This document shows, in pieces, positions 1 to 8,337 of a stretch of DNA of 64,000 nt. The stretch comes from Exiguobacterium chiriqhucha RW-2 (GTDB lineage Bacteria; Bacillota; Bacilli; Exiguobacteriales; Exiguobacteriaceae). Every line of letters starts with the position of its first letter. The first letter of the stretch is position 1. Made by a program: the position numbers and the translations under genes. The notes beneath the pieces were generated by a model that did not search any database, had not been told where the DNA came from, and saw only the letters and a list, made by a program, of their open reading frames with translations. The stretch spans positions 1 to 64,000 of the forward strand of contig NZ_ATCL01000020.1 in the NCBI RefSeq assembly GCF_000416965.1. Reading direction: 5' to 3'.

Positions 1-525
1 CTCGGCTTGTTCATCGATGAGTTGAAGGCGAACGGCATGTGGGACGACACGATTTTCGTCGTCTACGGTGACCATTACGGCATCTCGACGAACCATAATG
101 CCGCCATGGCTGATCTGCTCGGCAAAGACGAGTTGACGCCATACGATGTGGCCAAACTTCAAGCGGTCCCGTTCGCGATCCACTTACCGGGCCAAGACAA
201 AGGTGAAGTGCACGAGACGATCGGAAGTCACGTCGACATGAACCCGACGATTCAGCACTTGCTCGGAATCGATACGTCTGAACAGGTCGGATTCGGGAAT
301 GACTTGTTCTCGAAAGAGCATTATGACCGCGCCATCTTCCGTGATGGAACGGTCGTGACACAAGACCATCTGTTCACGCAGTCGATGTGTTATGACGCCA
401 AGACTGGCGAAGTCGCCGAAGACGGTGCAGCATGTACGCCACTTGAAGAAGAAGCGAACAAAATCCTCGAGATGAACGATCAGCTCATCTATTCGGATTT
501 ACTCCGCTTCAAGCAAGACCAATAA
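1..525 (+). CDS. ltaS: Lipoteichoic acid synthase, C-terminal part (5' end outside window)
   Basis: This is the end of a sulfatase-fold lipoteichoic acid synthase, the polytopic membrane enzyme that polymerises glycerol phosphate from phosphatidylglycerol on the outer face of the membrane. Only about 174 residues are inside the window, all from the extracellular catalytic domain. The visible signature is YGDHYGIS followed by NHN, the metal/active-site block of LtaS-type enzymes, then a conserved GSHVDMNPT stretch. The reading frame is open from the first base, so the gene starts upstream. A rho-independent terminator follows directly. Family assignment is firm; which LtaS paralogue this is cannot be told from the fragment. 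Confidence 0.88.
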   Translation, partial: LGLFIDELKANGMWDDTIFVVYGDHYGISTNHNAAMADLLGKDELTPYDVAKLQAVPFAIHLPGQDKGEVHETIGSHVDMNPTIQHLLGIDTSEQVGFGNDLFSKEHYDRAIFRDGTVVTQDHLFTQSMCYDAKTGEVAEDGAACTPLEEEANKILEMNDQLIYSDLLRFKQDQ

Positions 526-530
526 CGAGG

Positions 531-567
531 AGAGAAAAGGTTGGAGACAATCTTTTCTCTTTTTTTG
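531..567 (+). terminator. Rho-independent terminator after ltaS
   Basis: Arms AGAGAAAAG and CTTTTCTCT enclose a 12-base loop and are followed by seven T residues. Confidence 0.85.
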
Positions 568-627
568 TGGTCGTGGCGTGCTAGGAAGACTAAGATGAAA
601 GCACAGTAGCTTTCCAAAGGAGAATTT

Positions 628-1242
628 ATGACATTAGATTATACGGGAGAACGGGTCATCCCAGATCGCATGGACCCGCTGAACGGCTTGTTGCTCGAAC
701 ATATCGCGCGTTACCATTTCGCCTTGTTATACATGAACGGACGCGTCCTCGATTTTGCGAGTGGGAGTGGATATGGCAGTCAATTGATTGCGAAGAACTT
801 GAAAGGGATCGTGACCGAGGTCGTCGCCGTCGACTTGTCAGAAGAGGCGACGCGTTATGCGAAAGGGCGTTATCACCATCCGAACGTCAACTATATCGTC
901 GGCGATGTCGTCGACCGGACGTTGCCGGACAAACTGGGGTCGTTCGATTGTATCGTCAGCTTTGAGACGATTGAACATGTCACCGACTATGAGACGTTCA
1001 TGGCGAACGTGTGGGACTTATTGAAGCCAGGCGGAATCTTGGTGTTGTCGACACCGTTCGGTCAAGGCGTCGGGCAACCGACGAATGAGCCCTTCCATGC
1101 CCATCAGTTCACTGAGGCCGAGTTTGAGGAATTATTTACGCCATTCACATCGACCGAGTTCTATTACCAGCGAGGCGTGCTCGTCGAACCGAAGCGGGGG
1201 ACGCGCCATTATCCAATCGGCATCACCGTCGCGGTCAAATAA
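628..1242 (+). CDS. Class I SAM-dependent methyltransferase
   Basis: A 204-residue Rossmann-fold methyltransferase. Motif I is LDFASGSGYGS near residue 41, an acidic residue ending beta-2 sits in VVAVDLS, and a motif-IV-like block DCIVSFETIEHV lies near residue 110, so it resembles the Methyltransf_11/UbiE class. The substrate cannot be deduced. The ATG is preceded by AAAGGAG at good spacing. It is a single gene between a terminator upstream and a hairpin shared with the convergent small gene downstream. Confidence 0.85.
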   Translation: MTLDYTGERVIPDRMDPLNGLLLEHIARYHFALLYMNGRVLDFASGSGYGSQLIAKNLKGIVTEVVAVDLSEEATRYAKGRYHHPNVNYIVGDVVDRTLPDKLGSFDCIVSFETIEHVTDYETFMANVWDLLKPGGILVLSTPFGQGVGQPTNEPFHAHQFTEAEFEELFTPFTSTEFYYQRGVLVEPKRGTRHYPIGITVAVK

Positions 1243-1247
1243 AAAAT

Positions 1248-1270
1248 CCCGATGAACGAGGTCATCGGGT
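1248..1270. terminator. Hairpin between convergent genes
   Basis: CCCGATGA and TCATCGGG form a short stem between the methyltransferase stop and the end of the minus-strand membrane peptide; the right arm contains that gene's stop codon. The T-tract is weak, so the terminator call is moderate. Confidence 0.5.
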
Positions 1271-1456
1271 AATGAAATAGTATAACAGGCCGAGCGCCAA
1301 AAATGAGACCGGGAACAAGACGATATACGTCCACGACACCATTGACCAGCTTTTCTTTTGATTGTAGTCTGATTTGTCTTTCCCGAGTCCGACCATGATC
1401 GTAAAAATGAGGGCAAGCACGCAAACGAGTAACGATAATCCAATTGTGAGATACAT
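1262..1456 (-). CDS. Small two-helix membrane protein
   Basis: A 64-residue protein with two hydrophobic segments (about residues 3-22 and 43-61) separated by a charged loop rich in Lys, Asp and Ser. An AAAGGATG ribosome site lies 8-9 bases before the ATG. I do not recognise the family. Length, hydrophobic pattern and ribosome site support a real gene, but no function can be assigned. It stands alone, with terminators on both sides. Confidence 0.6.
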   Translation of the reverse strand: MYLTIGLSLLVCVLALIFTIMVGLGKDKSDYNQKKSWSMVSWTYIVLFPVSFLALGLLYYFITR

Positions 1457-1512
1457 GTTGTCACATCCTTTATTGTTTCTTCATATATCAAGCATAGCTG
1501 AAAACAAAACGA

Positions 1513-1561
1513 AAAAGCCTCTGAAATGTTGGGATTATGTGTCCAACAGTCAGAGGCTTTT
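1513..1561 (-). terminator. Terminator of the isochorismatase-family gene
   Basis: Long stem: AAAAGCCTCTGA pairs with TCAGAGGCTTTT, with an inner GTTGG/CCAAC stem. It lies immediately downstream of the minus-strand hydrolase gene and has T-tracts in both directions. Confidence 0.85.
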
Positions 1562-1562
1562 A

Positions 1563-2111
1563 TCACACCTGGGTATCTTTTATATACGTGTCGGCATCAT
1601 CGGTCGAAATGCCGAGCGCCTCGTGGATGACGGTCAAGGCGCTGTCGTTGCGCTTGTCCGTCTCGGCGGCGACACAGTCGCGCGGGACGTGGAGCTCATA
1701 CTCGCGCATATAGCCGTCGTTCGCCGAGAACAAGATACAGATGTCCGAGGCGACACCGGTCAGGACGAGCGATGTGACCTCAAGTTGACGCAACAAGATA
1801 TCGAGCTGCGTCCCGTAAAACGTCGAGTGCCTTGGTTTGATGATGAAATACTCTTTGTCTTCCGGTGCAATCCGTTTTGCGATAGAGCTGCCTTTCGACG
1901 ACTCGACGTGACGGATGATATCCTCGGTGCTGTCTTTCCACTGACCGAAGTTGTCGTTGCAATAGATGACCGGCCAATCGTTCGCCTTAAAATGACGCTT
2001 CAGTTTCAAAATCGGGTCGACGATCGGCTCCGTGTGTCGGAACAAGTCGTCCCCACCGACAAAGTCGAAATCATTGAACATGTCGATGATGAGTAACGCC
2101 GTCTTTGACAT
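1563..2111 (-). CDS. Isochorismatase-family cysteine hydrolase
   Basis: A 182-residue alpha/beta hydrolase of the isochorismatase/nicotinamidase family. The catalytic Asp-Lys-Cys triad is visible: Asp in LLIIDMFNDF near the N-terminus, Lys in IIKPRHSTF, and Cys in TGVASDICI. Substrate is not evident; members hydrolyse amides or isochorismate. The start chosen is the ATG before SKTALL because GGAGGGACC stands 7-9 bases upstream; a longer frame to 2180 would overlap the ABC permease gene. It sits just downstream of the ABC operon in the same direction and may be read through from it. Confidence 0.82.
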   Translation of the reverse strand: MSKTALLIIDMFNDFDFVGGDDLFRHTEPIVDPILKLKRHFKANDWPVIYCNDNFGQWKDSTEDIIRHVESSKGSSIAKRIAPEDKEYFIIKPRHSTFYGTQLDILLRQLEVTSLVLTGVASDICILFSANDGYMREYELHVPRDCVAAETDKRNDSALTVIHEALGISTDDADTYIKDTQV

Positions 2112-2176
2112 CGTGGTCCCTCCATTCAAAATGAGTCTCACATTATGAAGTACCACTCTGCCGACGGCGTTAATCG

Positions 2177-2914
2177 TCATTCAGCGAACGTTTTGCTCCG
2201 GAATACGAATGCTGTGATGATATAGAACGCGACGATATGAATCAACACATAGAACGCCGAGAACCAAATCGTTACGTCCATTGTTTCCATGAAGCCAGGG
2301 CTCTGGTAATAAATCGACAGGTCCGTATGCAAGAAGACGATCCATTTGGCGATGTCCGGCTTCCAAGCGATAAGAAGTCCGCCAATCATCGTCGAAACGA
2401 AGTTCGCGAGCACGGTGAAACCAATGACGACGCCAACGGACTTGAAGACGACCGAGAACATGAGCGTCAAGAAAATGACGAACACGCCGCTCGAGACACT
2501 AAGTAAGACGTTGCGGAACTGCTCGAACGTCAATGCTCCGTCGAGCGTCCAGGCGAAGCCATACGTGACGGCAAGGATGAACACGAATTGGACGAGCATG
2601 ATCAAGAGCGCGGCGACAAGTTTCGAGAGTAAAATCCGGTCGCGCGAGTACGGGCTCATGAGCAAGTGCTTCAACGTATCAAATTTCAACTCATTTCCAA
2701 TCATCTCGGCTGTGAACACGATTGTGAAAATACCGAGGAACGTCATGGCGGCCATCGTCGCATAGTTGACGAATGTTTCCGCGTCACCTGGATTGTCGCC
2801 GCTCCGGACGATGAAGTACGTCAAGATGATAATCCCGGTATACATGCCGAGCGCGATCAACGGTTTGATCGTGCGCCGCCACTTCATAAATTCATTGGCT
2901 AGTAATGAACGCAT
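2177..2914 (-). CDS. ABC-2 type transporter permease
   Basis: A 245-residue integral membrane protein with six predicted hydrophobic helices, of the ABC-2 (NatB/YxlG-like) permease class. It is encoded right after, and overlaps by about 23 bases, the ATPase gene, so the two are translationally coupled and form one exporter. AGGAGGCAC precedes its ATG inside the end of the ATPase gene. Cargo is unknown; such pairs export sodium, peptides or lantibiotic-type compounds. Confidence 0.85.
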   Translation of the reverse strand: MRSLLANEFMKWRRTIKPLIALGMYTGIIILTYFIVRSGDNPGDAETFVNYATMAAMTFLGIFTIVFTAEMIGNELKFDTLKHLLMSPYSRDRILLSKLVAALLIMLVQFVFILAVTYGFAWTLDGALTFEQFRNVLLSVSSGVFVIFLTLMFSVVFKSVGVVIGFTVLANFVSTMIGGLLIAWKPDIAKWIVFLHTDLSIYYQSPGFMETMDVTIWFSAFYVLIHIVAFYIITAFVFRSKTFAE

Positions 2915-3827
2915 TGTTCGTGCCTCCTTCTTTCTTCGTTACTTTCAAGAACTGCTCCTCAAGTGTCTCGTGCTTCATGCCGATTTGATAGACCGCGATG
3001 TCGCGATCGACAAGATGTTTCAACAAGTGCGGGATATCCGTTTCCGGACGTGGGACGATGAACATCTCGGCCGATTGTTGAATGATTTTCACGTCATCGA
3101 ACGCGAGTGCGACGACATCGAGCGCCTCGTTCATTTGTTTGCGGTCGACCTTACAGAGGATGACGCTCTCCGTCTTCGCTTCGCCGTCACCTTGAATCGA
3201 TTTGATTTGTCCTTGGTCGATGATGGCGAACCGATCGGTGATCAGTTCCATCTCGCTCAATAAATGACTTGAGATGAGGATGGCGATGCCGCGATGGTCG
3301 GCTAAATGCCGTAAGTAGTTACGCAAATCGGCGATTCCGGCCGGGTCGAGCCCGTTCGTCGGTTCGTCGAGAATCAAGACTTTCGGGTTATGGAGTAGGG
3401 CACGGGCAATCCCGAGGCGCTGTTTCATCCCGAGCGAGTATTGTTTCACTTTCATATCAAGTTTCGTCTCGAGTCCGACGAGGGCACCGAGGGCGTTCAA
3501 ATCGACTTTCTTTAAGCCGGGAATCAAGTTCATCGCGTGAATCAAGTTCTCGCGGCCCGTCAAATATGGATAGAAGGCCGGGTTCTCGACGATGGCTCCG
3601 ATGCGACTGAGCGCTTGTTGGCGATCTGTTGAGACGTCGAACCCGTCGACAGTCACAGTTCCGTGTGTCGCCGGCATGAGTCCGGTGATGATGCGGATCG
3701 TCGTCGTCTTCCCGGCGCCGTTCGGTCCAAGGAATCCGAAGATTTCTCCAGGGGTGACGTCAAAACTGACGTTTGTCAGGACGTTCGTCTGCCCCATTTT
3801 CTTGTGTACGTTTTGTACGGATAACAT
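2892..3827 (-). CDS. ABC transporter ATP-binding protein (BcrA/NatA-like)
   Basis: A 311-residue ATPase with Walker A GPNGAGKTT near residue 34, a signature motif of the form YSLGMKQR, and Walker B LILDEPTNGLDP. The 80-90 residue C-terminal extension after the ABC core is typical of the BcrA-type (DrrA) subfamily that pairs with ABC-2 permeases. It should energise the permease encoded directly downstream. A divergent promoter region shared with odhA lies upstream. Confidence 0.9.
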   Translation of the reverse strand: MLSVQNVHKKMGQTNVLTNVSFDVTPGEIFGFLGPNGAGKTTTIRIITGLMPATHGTVTVDGFDVSTDRQQALSRIGAIVENPAFYPYLTGRENLIHAMNLIPGLKKVDLNALGALVGLETKLDMKVKQYSLGMKQRLGIARALLHNPKVLILDEPTNGLDPAGIADLRNYLRHLADHRGIAILISSHLLSEMELITDRFAIIDQGQIKSIQGDGEAKTESVILCKVDRKQMNEALDVVALAFDDVKIIQQSAEMFIVPRPETDIPHLLKHLVDRDIAVYQIGMKHETLEEQFLKVTKKEGGTNNAFITSQ

Positions 3828-4162
3828 AAGGTCACCTTGCTTTCGTTGAGAGTATTTTCCAACTGGATTACCGTACTATACGGGGCAGATTGAAACAAGG
3901 TTTCACCTATTTTTGAAATTGTTGAAACAAACGCATGATTTCACAATTTGTTGATAAGGAAAACTTATTGAAATAGTATGGACGAATTGTGAATTTGAAA
4001 GGGTCTTTCCATATGGAAAGGTGTAGTATGGAGAGGAGAGAAAGAGGCAAGATTTGGCTCTTTTTGCAGGACGAATCAGAAGGATGAACTGCTTCGTGCT
4101 TAATGTTAAAATGAAAGCGTTCACACATCGGGCGCACAGGAACGGATAGGGGGATTTATTCA
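3828..4162. promoter_or_regulatory. Divergent intergenic region between ABC exporter and odhA
   Basis: This 335-base region is AT-rich compared with its flanks and holds no convincing gene. It contains a perfect 16-base palindrome CTTTCCATATGGAAAG (4005-4020), a minus-strand promoter-like pair (TTTCAA, 16 bases, TACTAT) just beside it facing the ABC genes, and a perfect cre box close to odhA. A weak -10-like TAAAAT (4107-4112) lies at the left edge of the cre box. Confidence 0.6.
4112..4125 (+). promoter_or_regulatory. cre box (CcpA operator) upstream of odhA
   Basis: TGAAAGCGTTCACA matches the Bacilli catabolite-responsive element consensus TGWNANCGNTNWCA at every defined position. It overlaps the end of a -10-like element and lies about 38 bases before the odhA ATG, where CcpA binding would repress. 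Repression of the TCA-cycle gene odhA by CcpA-HPr(Ser-P) when good carbon sources are present is the expected logic. Confidence 0.75.
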
Positions 4163-7009
4163 ATGGGAGAGTCGTCGAACGGTCGCGAAGAAGTGCAAGC
4201 ATTTTATGGTCCAAACTTAGGCTATATCGTTGAATTGTACGAGCAGTATGTGGAAGACCCAGAATCAGTCGATGCGGAGACGCGTCAATACTTTGACGAA
4301 TACGGGGCACCGGAAGCGAGCGCACCTGTCGCGCCGGCTGCATCGTTTGATTTAGAGAAAGTCGTGGCAGCGACACGGTTGGTCAATGATATCCGGGCAC
4401 TCGGCCATAAAGCGGCCGACATCTATCCGCTCAAAGACCACCCACGCGAGCACGGCTTATTTGCGTTTGACCGCTACGGGTTGAGTGAAGCGGACCTCGA
4501 GCAAGTACCGGCTCACTTGTTGTCGGAAGACGTGCCGAAGCCGGGTGCGAACGCGCTCGAGCTCGTTCGTCACTTGCTTGACGTCTATACAGGACCGGTC
4601 GCCATCGAGCTCCGTCACTTGGATGATATGGAAGAGAAGCGTTGGATTCGCCGCCGCATCGAGCAGGGCGCATTGAAAGCGAAATACTCGAAGAACGAGA
4701 AAATCGAGTTGTTCCAACGTCTAGCGGAAACAGAGTTGTTCGAGTCGTTCCTTCATAAGACATACGTCGGACAAAAACGCTTCTCAATCGAAGGGCTCGA
4801 CGCGATGGTGCCGCTCCTTGACGCGATGGTCGGCGGCCTCATCTCGAGCGGGTCAGAACATATCAACATCGGGATGGCCCACCGCGGACGCTTGAACGTG
4901 CTCGCGCACGTGCTCGGCAAACCGTATGAGATGATTTTCGCCGAGTTCCAGCACGCCCCGAATAAAGAATTGATTCCGTCGGAAGGATCGATCGGCATCA
5001 ACTTCGGTTGGTCCGGTGACGTGAAATATCACCTCGGTCTCGACCGCAGAGTGTTAGAAGAGAAGAAAGAAGTCCGCTTGAACCTCGCCAACAACCCGAG
5101 TCATCTCGAGTTCGTCGGTTCGGTCGTCGAAGGGTATACGCGCGCCGCGCAAGACGACCGCTCTGAAAAAGGGATGGCCGTCCAACATGACGACAAGGCG
5201 GCATCAATCTTGATTCACGGGGATGCTGCGTTCCCAGGTCAAGGCATCGTCGCCGAGACGCTCAACATGACGAACTTGAATGGTTATCGTACAGCCGGGA
5301 CGGTCCACGTCATCGCCAACAACACGATTGGCTTCACGACCGACCCGAGCGACTCGCGCTCGACACGTTATGCGAGTGATATCGCCAAAGGCTATGAGAT
5401 TCCGGTGTTCCACGTCAATGCGGACGATCCGGAAGCATGTGTCGCTGTCGCTAAATTGTGCAGCGAGTATCGCGCCAAGTTCCATAAAGACATTCTCGTC
5501 GACTTGGTCGGCTACCGCCGCTACGGTCATAACGAGATGGATGAGCCGATGAACACGAACCCAGTGCTCTATAAGGCCATCAAAGAACACAAATCGGTCC
5601 GTCATGTGTATGCCGACGTGCTCGAAGCGGAAGGCGTCATGTCGAAAGAAGACAAAGCGACGATCGAGCAATCGATTGAAGACCGTCTCAAATCGGCCCG
5701 TGACCTCGTCCCGGCCGAAGAAGAAGATGCCGACATCATCTTGCCGGAAGCGGTCCACAAAGGCTTCCCGTTCGTTGAGACAGGTGTCGAACGTGACGTG
5801 CTCCAGCAATTGAATGACGAATTGCTCGTCTGGCCGGAAGGCTTCGGCGTGTTCCATAAGCTGCAAAAAGTGCTCGACCGTCGCCGTGACGCGTTCGCGG
5901 ACAACGGGAAAGTCGACTGGGGCCATGCCGAGACGCTCGCTTACGCCTCGATCATCTCGGACGGCACACCAATCCGTTTGAGCGGACAAGATTCGGAGCG
6001 AGGTACGTTCGCGCAACGTAACATCATGTTGAACGATGTCGAGACAGGCAAGAAGTTCTCGCCGCTCCATCACTTGTCGACGGCGAACGCCTCGTTCTCG
6101 GTGCACAACAGCCCGCTCTCGGAAGGTTCAGTGCTCGGTTTCGAATACGGCTATAATGTCTTCGCCCAAGACACGCTCGTGCTGTGGGAAGCACAGTACG
6201 GTGACTTCGCCAACTCGGCCCAGGTTATGTTCGACCAGTTCATCTCGGCCGGCCGCGCCAAATGGGGACAGAAGTCAGGTCTCGTCATGCTGTTGCCGCA
6301 CGGCTATGAAGGCCAAGGGCCAGAGCACTCGAGCGCCCGCATGGAGCGTTACTTGACGCTCGCTGGAGAGAAAAACTGGACGGTCGCGAATTTGTCGACG
6401 GCCGCGCAGTACTTCCACATCTTGCGTCGTCAGGCGAAGATGCTCGGCACGGAACAAATCCGTCCGATGATCATCATGACACCGAAGAGCCTGCTCCGTC
6501 ATCCGCTTGCAGCCTCATCGGTCGATGAACTGTCAGACAATAACTTCCGTCCGATCATCGAACAAGTTGGTCTCGGTGAGAATCCGGAGCAAGTCGAACG
6601 TCTCGTCTTCTGTTCAGGGAAGATGGCAATCGATTTGCAAGAAGCGACGATGAAGTCAGAGGAGTCACTCGACTTCCTGCACATCATCCGCGTCGAAGAA
6701 ATCTATCCGTTCCCGGTCCGTGAGATCCGTGAATTGATCAGCCGCTATCCGAACGCGAAAGAGATCGTCTGGGTCCAAGAAGAGCCGAAGAACATGGGGG
6801 CATGGACGTACATCGAGCCTCGTCTCGAAGCGGTCACATCGAACCGTCTGAACGTCCGCTACGTCGGCCGTCGCCGCCGTTCGAGCCCGGCTGAAGGGAA
6901 TCCGACAGCCCATAAACAAGAGCAAGCACGCATCATCCGTGAAGCCATCTCACGTGACGCCGTCTCGGCTGCTGCCGGCACGAGCACATACCAAAAAGAT
7001 CGTAAATAA
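4163..7009 (+). CDS. odhA: 2-oxoglutarate dehydrogenase E1 component
   Basis: A 948-residue thiamine-diphosphate-dependent E1 subunit that decarboxylates 2-oxoglutarate and passes the succinyl group to the lipoyl arm of OdhB in the TCA cycle. Visible family blocks are an N-terminal targeting segment with FYGPNLGYIVELYEQY, the HRGRLNVLAHVLGK motif near residue 238, GDAAFPGQG near 352 in the TPP-binding region, and a transketolase-type C-terminal half. Length agrees with Bacillus OdhA. AGGGGG precedes the ATG. odhB follows after about 18 bases, so they form an operon; E3 is not here, as in Bacillus. A cre box upstream suggests carbon catabolite control. Confidence 0.97.
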   Translation: MGESSNGREEVQAFYGPNLGYIVELYEQYVEDPESVDAETRQYFDEYGAPEASAPVAPAASFDLEKVVAATRLVNDIRALGHKAADIYPLKDHPREHGLFAFDRYGLSEADLEQVPAHLLSEDVPKPGANALELVRHLLDVYTGPVAIELRHLDDMEEKRWIRRRIEQGALKAKYSKNEKIELFQRLAETELFESFLHKTYVGQKRFSIEGLDAMVPLLDAMVGGLISSGSEHINIGMAHRGRLNVLAHVLGKPYEMIFAEFQHAPNKELIPSEGSIGINFGWSGDVKYHLGLDRRVLEEKKEVRLNLANNPSHLEFVGSVVEGYTRAAQDDRSEKGMAVQHDDKAASILIHGDAAFPGQGIVAETLNMTNLNGYRTAGTVHVIANNTIGFTTDPSDSRSTRYASDIAKGYEIPVFHVNADDPEACVAVAKLCSEYRAKFHKDILVDLVGYRRYGHNEMDEPMNTNPVLYKAIKEHKSVRHVYADVLEAEGVMSKEDKATIEQSIEDRLKSARDLVPAEEEDADIILPEAVHKGFPFVETGVERDVLQQLNDELLVWPEGFGVFHKLQKVLDRRRDAFADNGKVDWGHAETLAYASIISDGTPIRLSGQDSERGTFAQRNIMLNDVETGKKFSPLHHLSTANASFSVHNSPLSEGSVLGFEYGYNVFAQDTLVLWEAQYGDFANSAQVMFDQFISAGRAKWGQKSGLVMLLPHGYEGQGPEHSSARMERYLTLAGEKNWTVANLSTAAQYFHILRRQAKMLGTEQIRPMIIMTPKSLLRHPLAASSVDELSDNNFRPIIEQVGLGENPEQVERLVFCSGKMAIDLQEATMKSEESLDFLHIIRVEEIYPFPVREIRELISRYPNAKEIVWVQEEPKNMGAWTYIEPRLEAVTSNRLNVRYVGRRRRSSPAEGNPTAHKQEQARIIREAISRDAVSAAAGTSTYQKDRK

Positions 7010-7027
7010 GTTAAGGGGGAACTCATT

Positions 7028-8299
7028 GTGATCGAAATCAAAGTACCGGAATTAGCAGAGTCCATTACGGAAGGAACGGTCGCGTCATGGCTTAAACAGC
7101 CAGGCGACCACGTCGAAAAAGGGGAAGCCATCGTCGAACTCGAGACAGACAAAGTCAACATCGAGGTGCCGGCCGATGAGTCGGGTACGCTCGACGAGCA
7201 ATTGGCGGCCGAAGGGGACACGGTCCAAGTCGGACAAGTAATCGCTCGCCTCAGCTCAGGTACTGGTGGCGGCACGGCTGTCGCGACGAAGACAAAAACG
7301 GAAGCGGCGACAGAAACGGCTCCAGCACCAGCCGAGACGAAAGTCGAAGCGGTCGGAGAAGCGAAGAAAGTCGAGCGCCGTGAAGAACACGTCGCGAGCC
7401 CAGGCAAAGGACCGATCGCGACACCGGCGGCCCGTAAATTGGCTCGTGAGAAAGGCATCGATTTGTCAGCCATCCAAACGAACGACCCGATTGGCCGCAT
7501 CAACGTCCATGACGTGACGAGCCACGAGTCGAAACCGGCACCGACGCCACAAGCACCGAAAGCTCCGGCAGCGGCACCGCAACCAGCAGCGAGCGGCAAA
7601 GACGAAGAGCGCATCAAAATGACGCGCCGTCGTCAAACAATTGCCAACCGTCTCGTCGAAGTTCAACAGACGGCAGCGATGCTGACGACGTTCAACGAAA
7701 TCGATATGTCGGCTGTCATGGCGCTCCGCAAACGTCGCCAAGAGAAGTTTATCAAAGACAATGACGTCAAACTCGGTTTCATGTCGTTCTTCACGAAGGC
7801 GGCCGTTGCGGCACTCAAACGGATGCCGTACTTGAACGCTGAGATTCAAGGCAACGAGATCGTCTTGAAAAAATACTATGACATCGGTATCGCCGTGTCG
7901 GCTCCGGACGGCCTCGTCGTCCCGGTCGTCCGCGAAGCGGATCGCAAGAACTTCGGTGAAATCGAGAAAGACATCTTGCACCTCGCCGATAAAGCACGCA
8001 ATAACAAGCTCGGGTTGAGCGACCTCACAGGTGGAACGTTCACGATCACGAACGGTGGCGTCTTTGGCTCACTCTTGTCGACACCGATCTTGAACGGCCC
8101 ACAAGTCGCGATTCTCGGGATGCACTCGATTCAACTCCGCCCAATCGCTATCGACGCGGAAACGATGGAGAACCGACCGATGATGTACGTGGCGCTCTCA
8201 TATGACCACCGTATCGTCGATGGTCGTGAGGCCGTGACGTTCCTAAAGCACATTAAAGACATGATTGAAGATCCAGAACAATTGTTGTTCGAAGCGTAA
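7028..8299 (+). CDS. odhB: Dihydrolipoyl succinyltransferase (E2) of 2-oxoglutarate dehydrogenase
   Basis: A 423-residue E2 subunit. Residues 1-76 form the lipoyl domain with the lipoylated Lys42 in ETDKVN. An Ala/Pro/Glu-rich linker follows, then a peripheral-subunit-binding domain (ATPAARKLAREKGIDLS), a second linker, and the catalytic acyltransferase domain with SYDHRIVDGREA supplying catalytic His394 and Asp398. The start is GTG, with AAGGGGG 9-10 bases upstream. It is transcribed with odhA and ends at a strong hairpin. Confidence 0.97.
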   Translation: MIEIKVPELAESITEGTVASWLKQPGDHVEKGEAIVELETDKVNIEVPADESGTLDEQLAAEGDTVQVGQVIARLSSGTGGGTAVATKTKTEAATETAPAPAETKVEAVGEAKKVERREEHVASPGKGPIATPAARKLAREKGIDLSAIQTNDPIGRINVHDVTSHESKPAPTPQAPKAPAAAPQPAASGKDEERIKMTRRRQTIANRLVEVQQTAAMLTTFNEIDMSAVMALRKRRQEKFIKDNDVKLGFMSFFTKAAVAALKRMPYLNAEIQGNEIVLKKYYDIGIAVSAPDGLVVPVVREADRKNFGEIEKDILHLADKARNNKLGLSDLTGGTFTITNGGVFGSLLSTPILNGPQVAILGMHSIQLRPIAIDAETMENRPMMYVALSYDHRIVDGREAVTFLKHIKDMIEDPEQLLFEA

Positions 8300-8305
8300 T
8301 ACAAG

Positions 8306-8337
8306 AAGGTCCATGCCGAGCGGCATGGACCTTTGCT
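8306..8337. terminator. odhAB terminator (shared with convergent GGDEF gene)
   Basis: A perfect 13-base stem, AAGGTCCATGCCG with CGGCATGGACCTT, encloses a two-base loop between convergent genes. Confidence 0.8.

Noticed and set aside
3903-4376. Minus-strand open frame across the odhA upstream region
   Set aside because: It overlaps the odhA start and the cre box, has no ribosome site and no recognisable protein pattern.
5204-6106. Minus-strand frame of ~300 codons
   Set aside because: Antisense to odhA, without ribosome site or family pattern.
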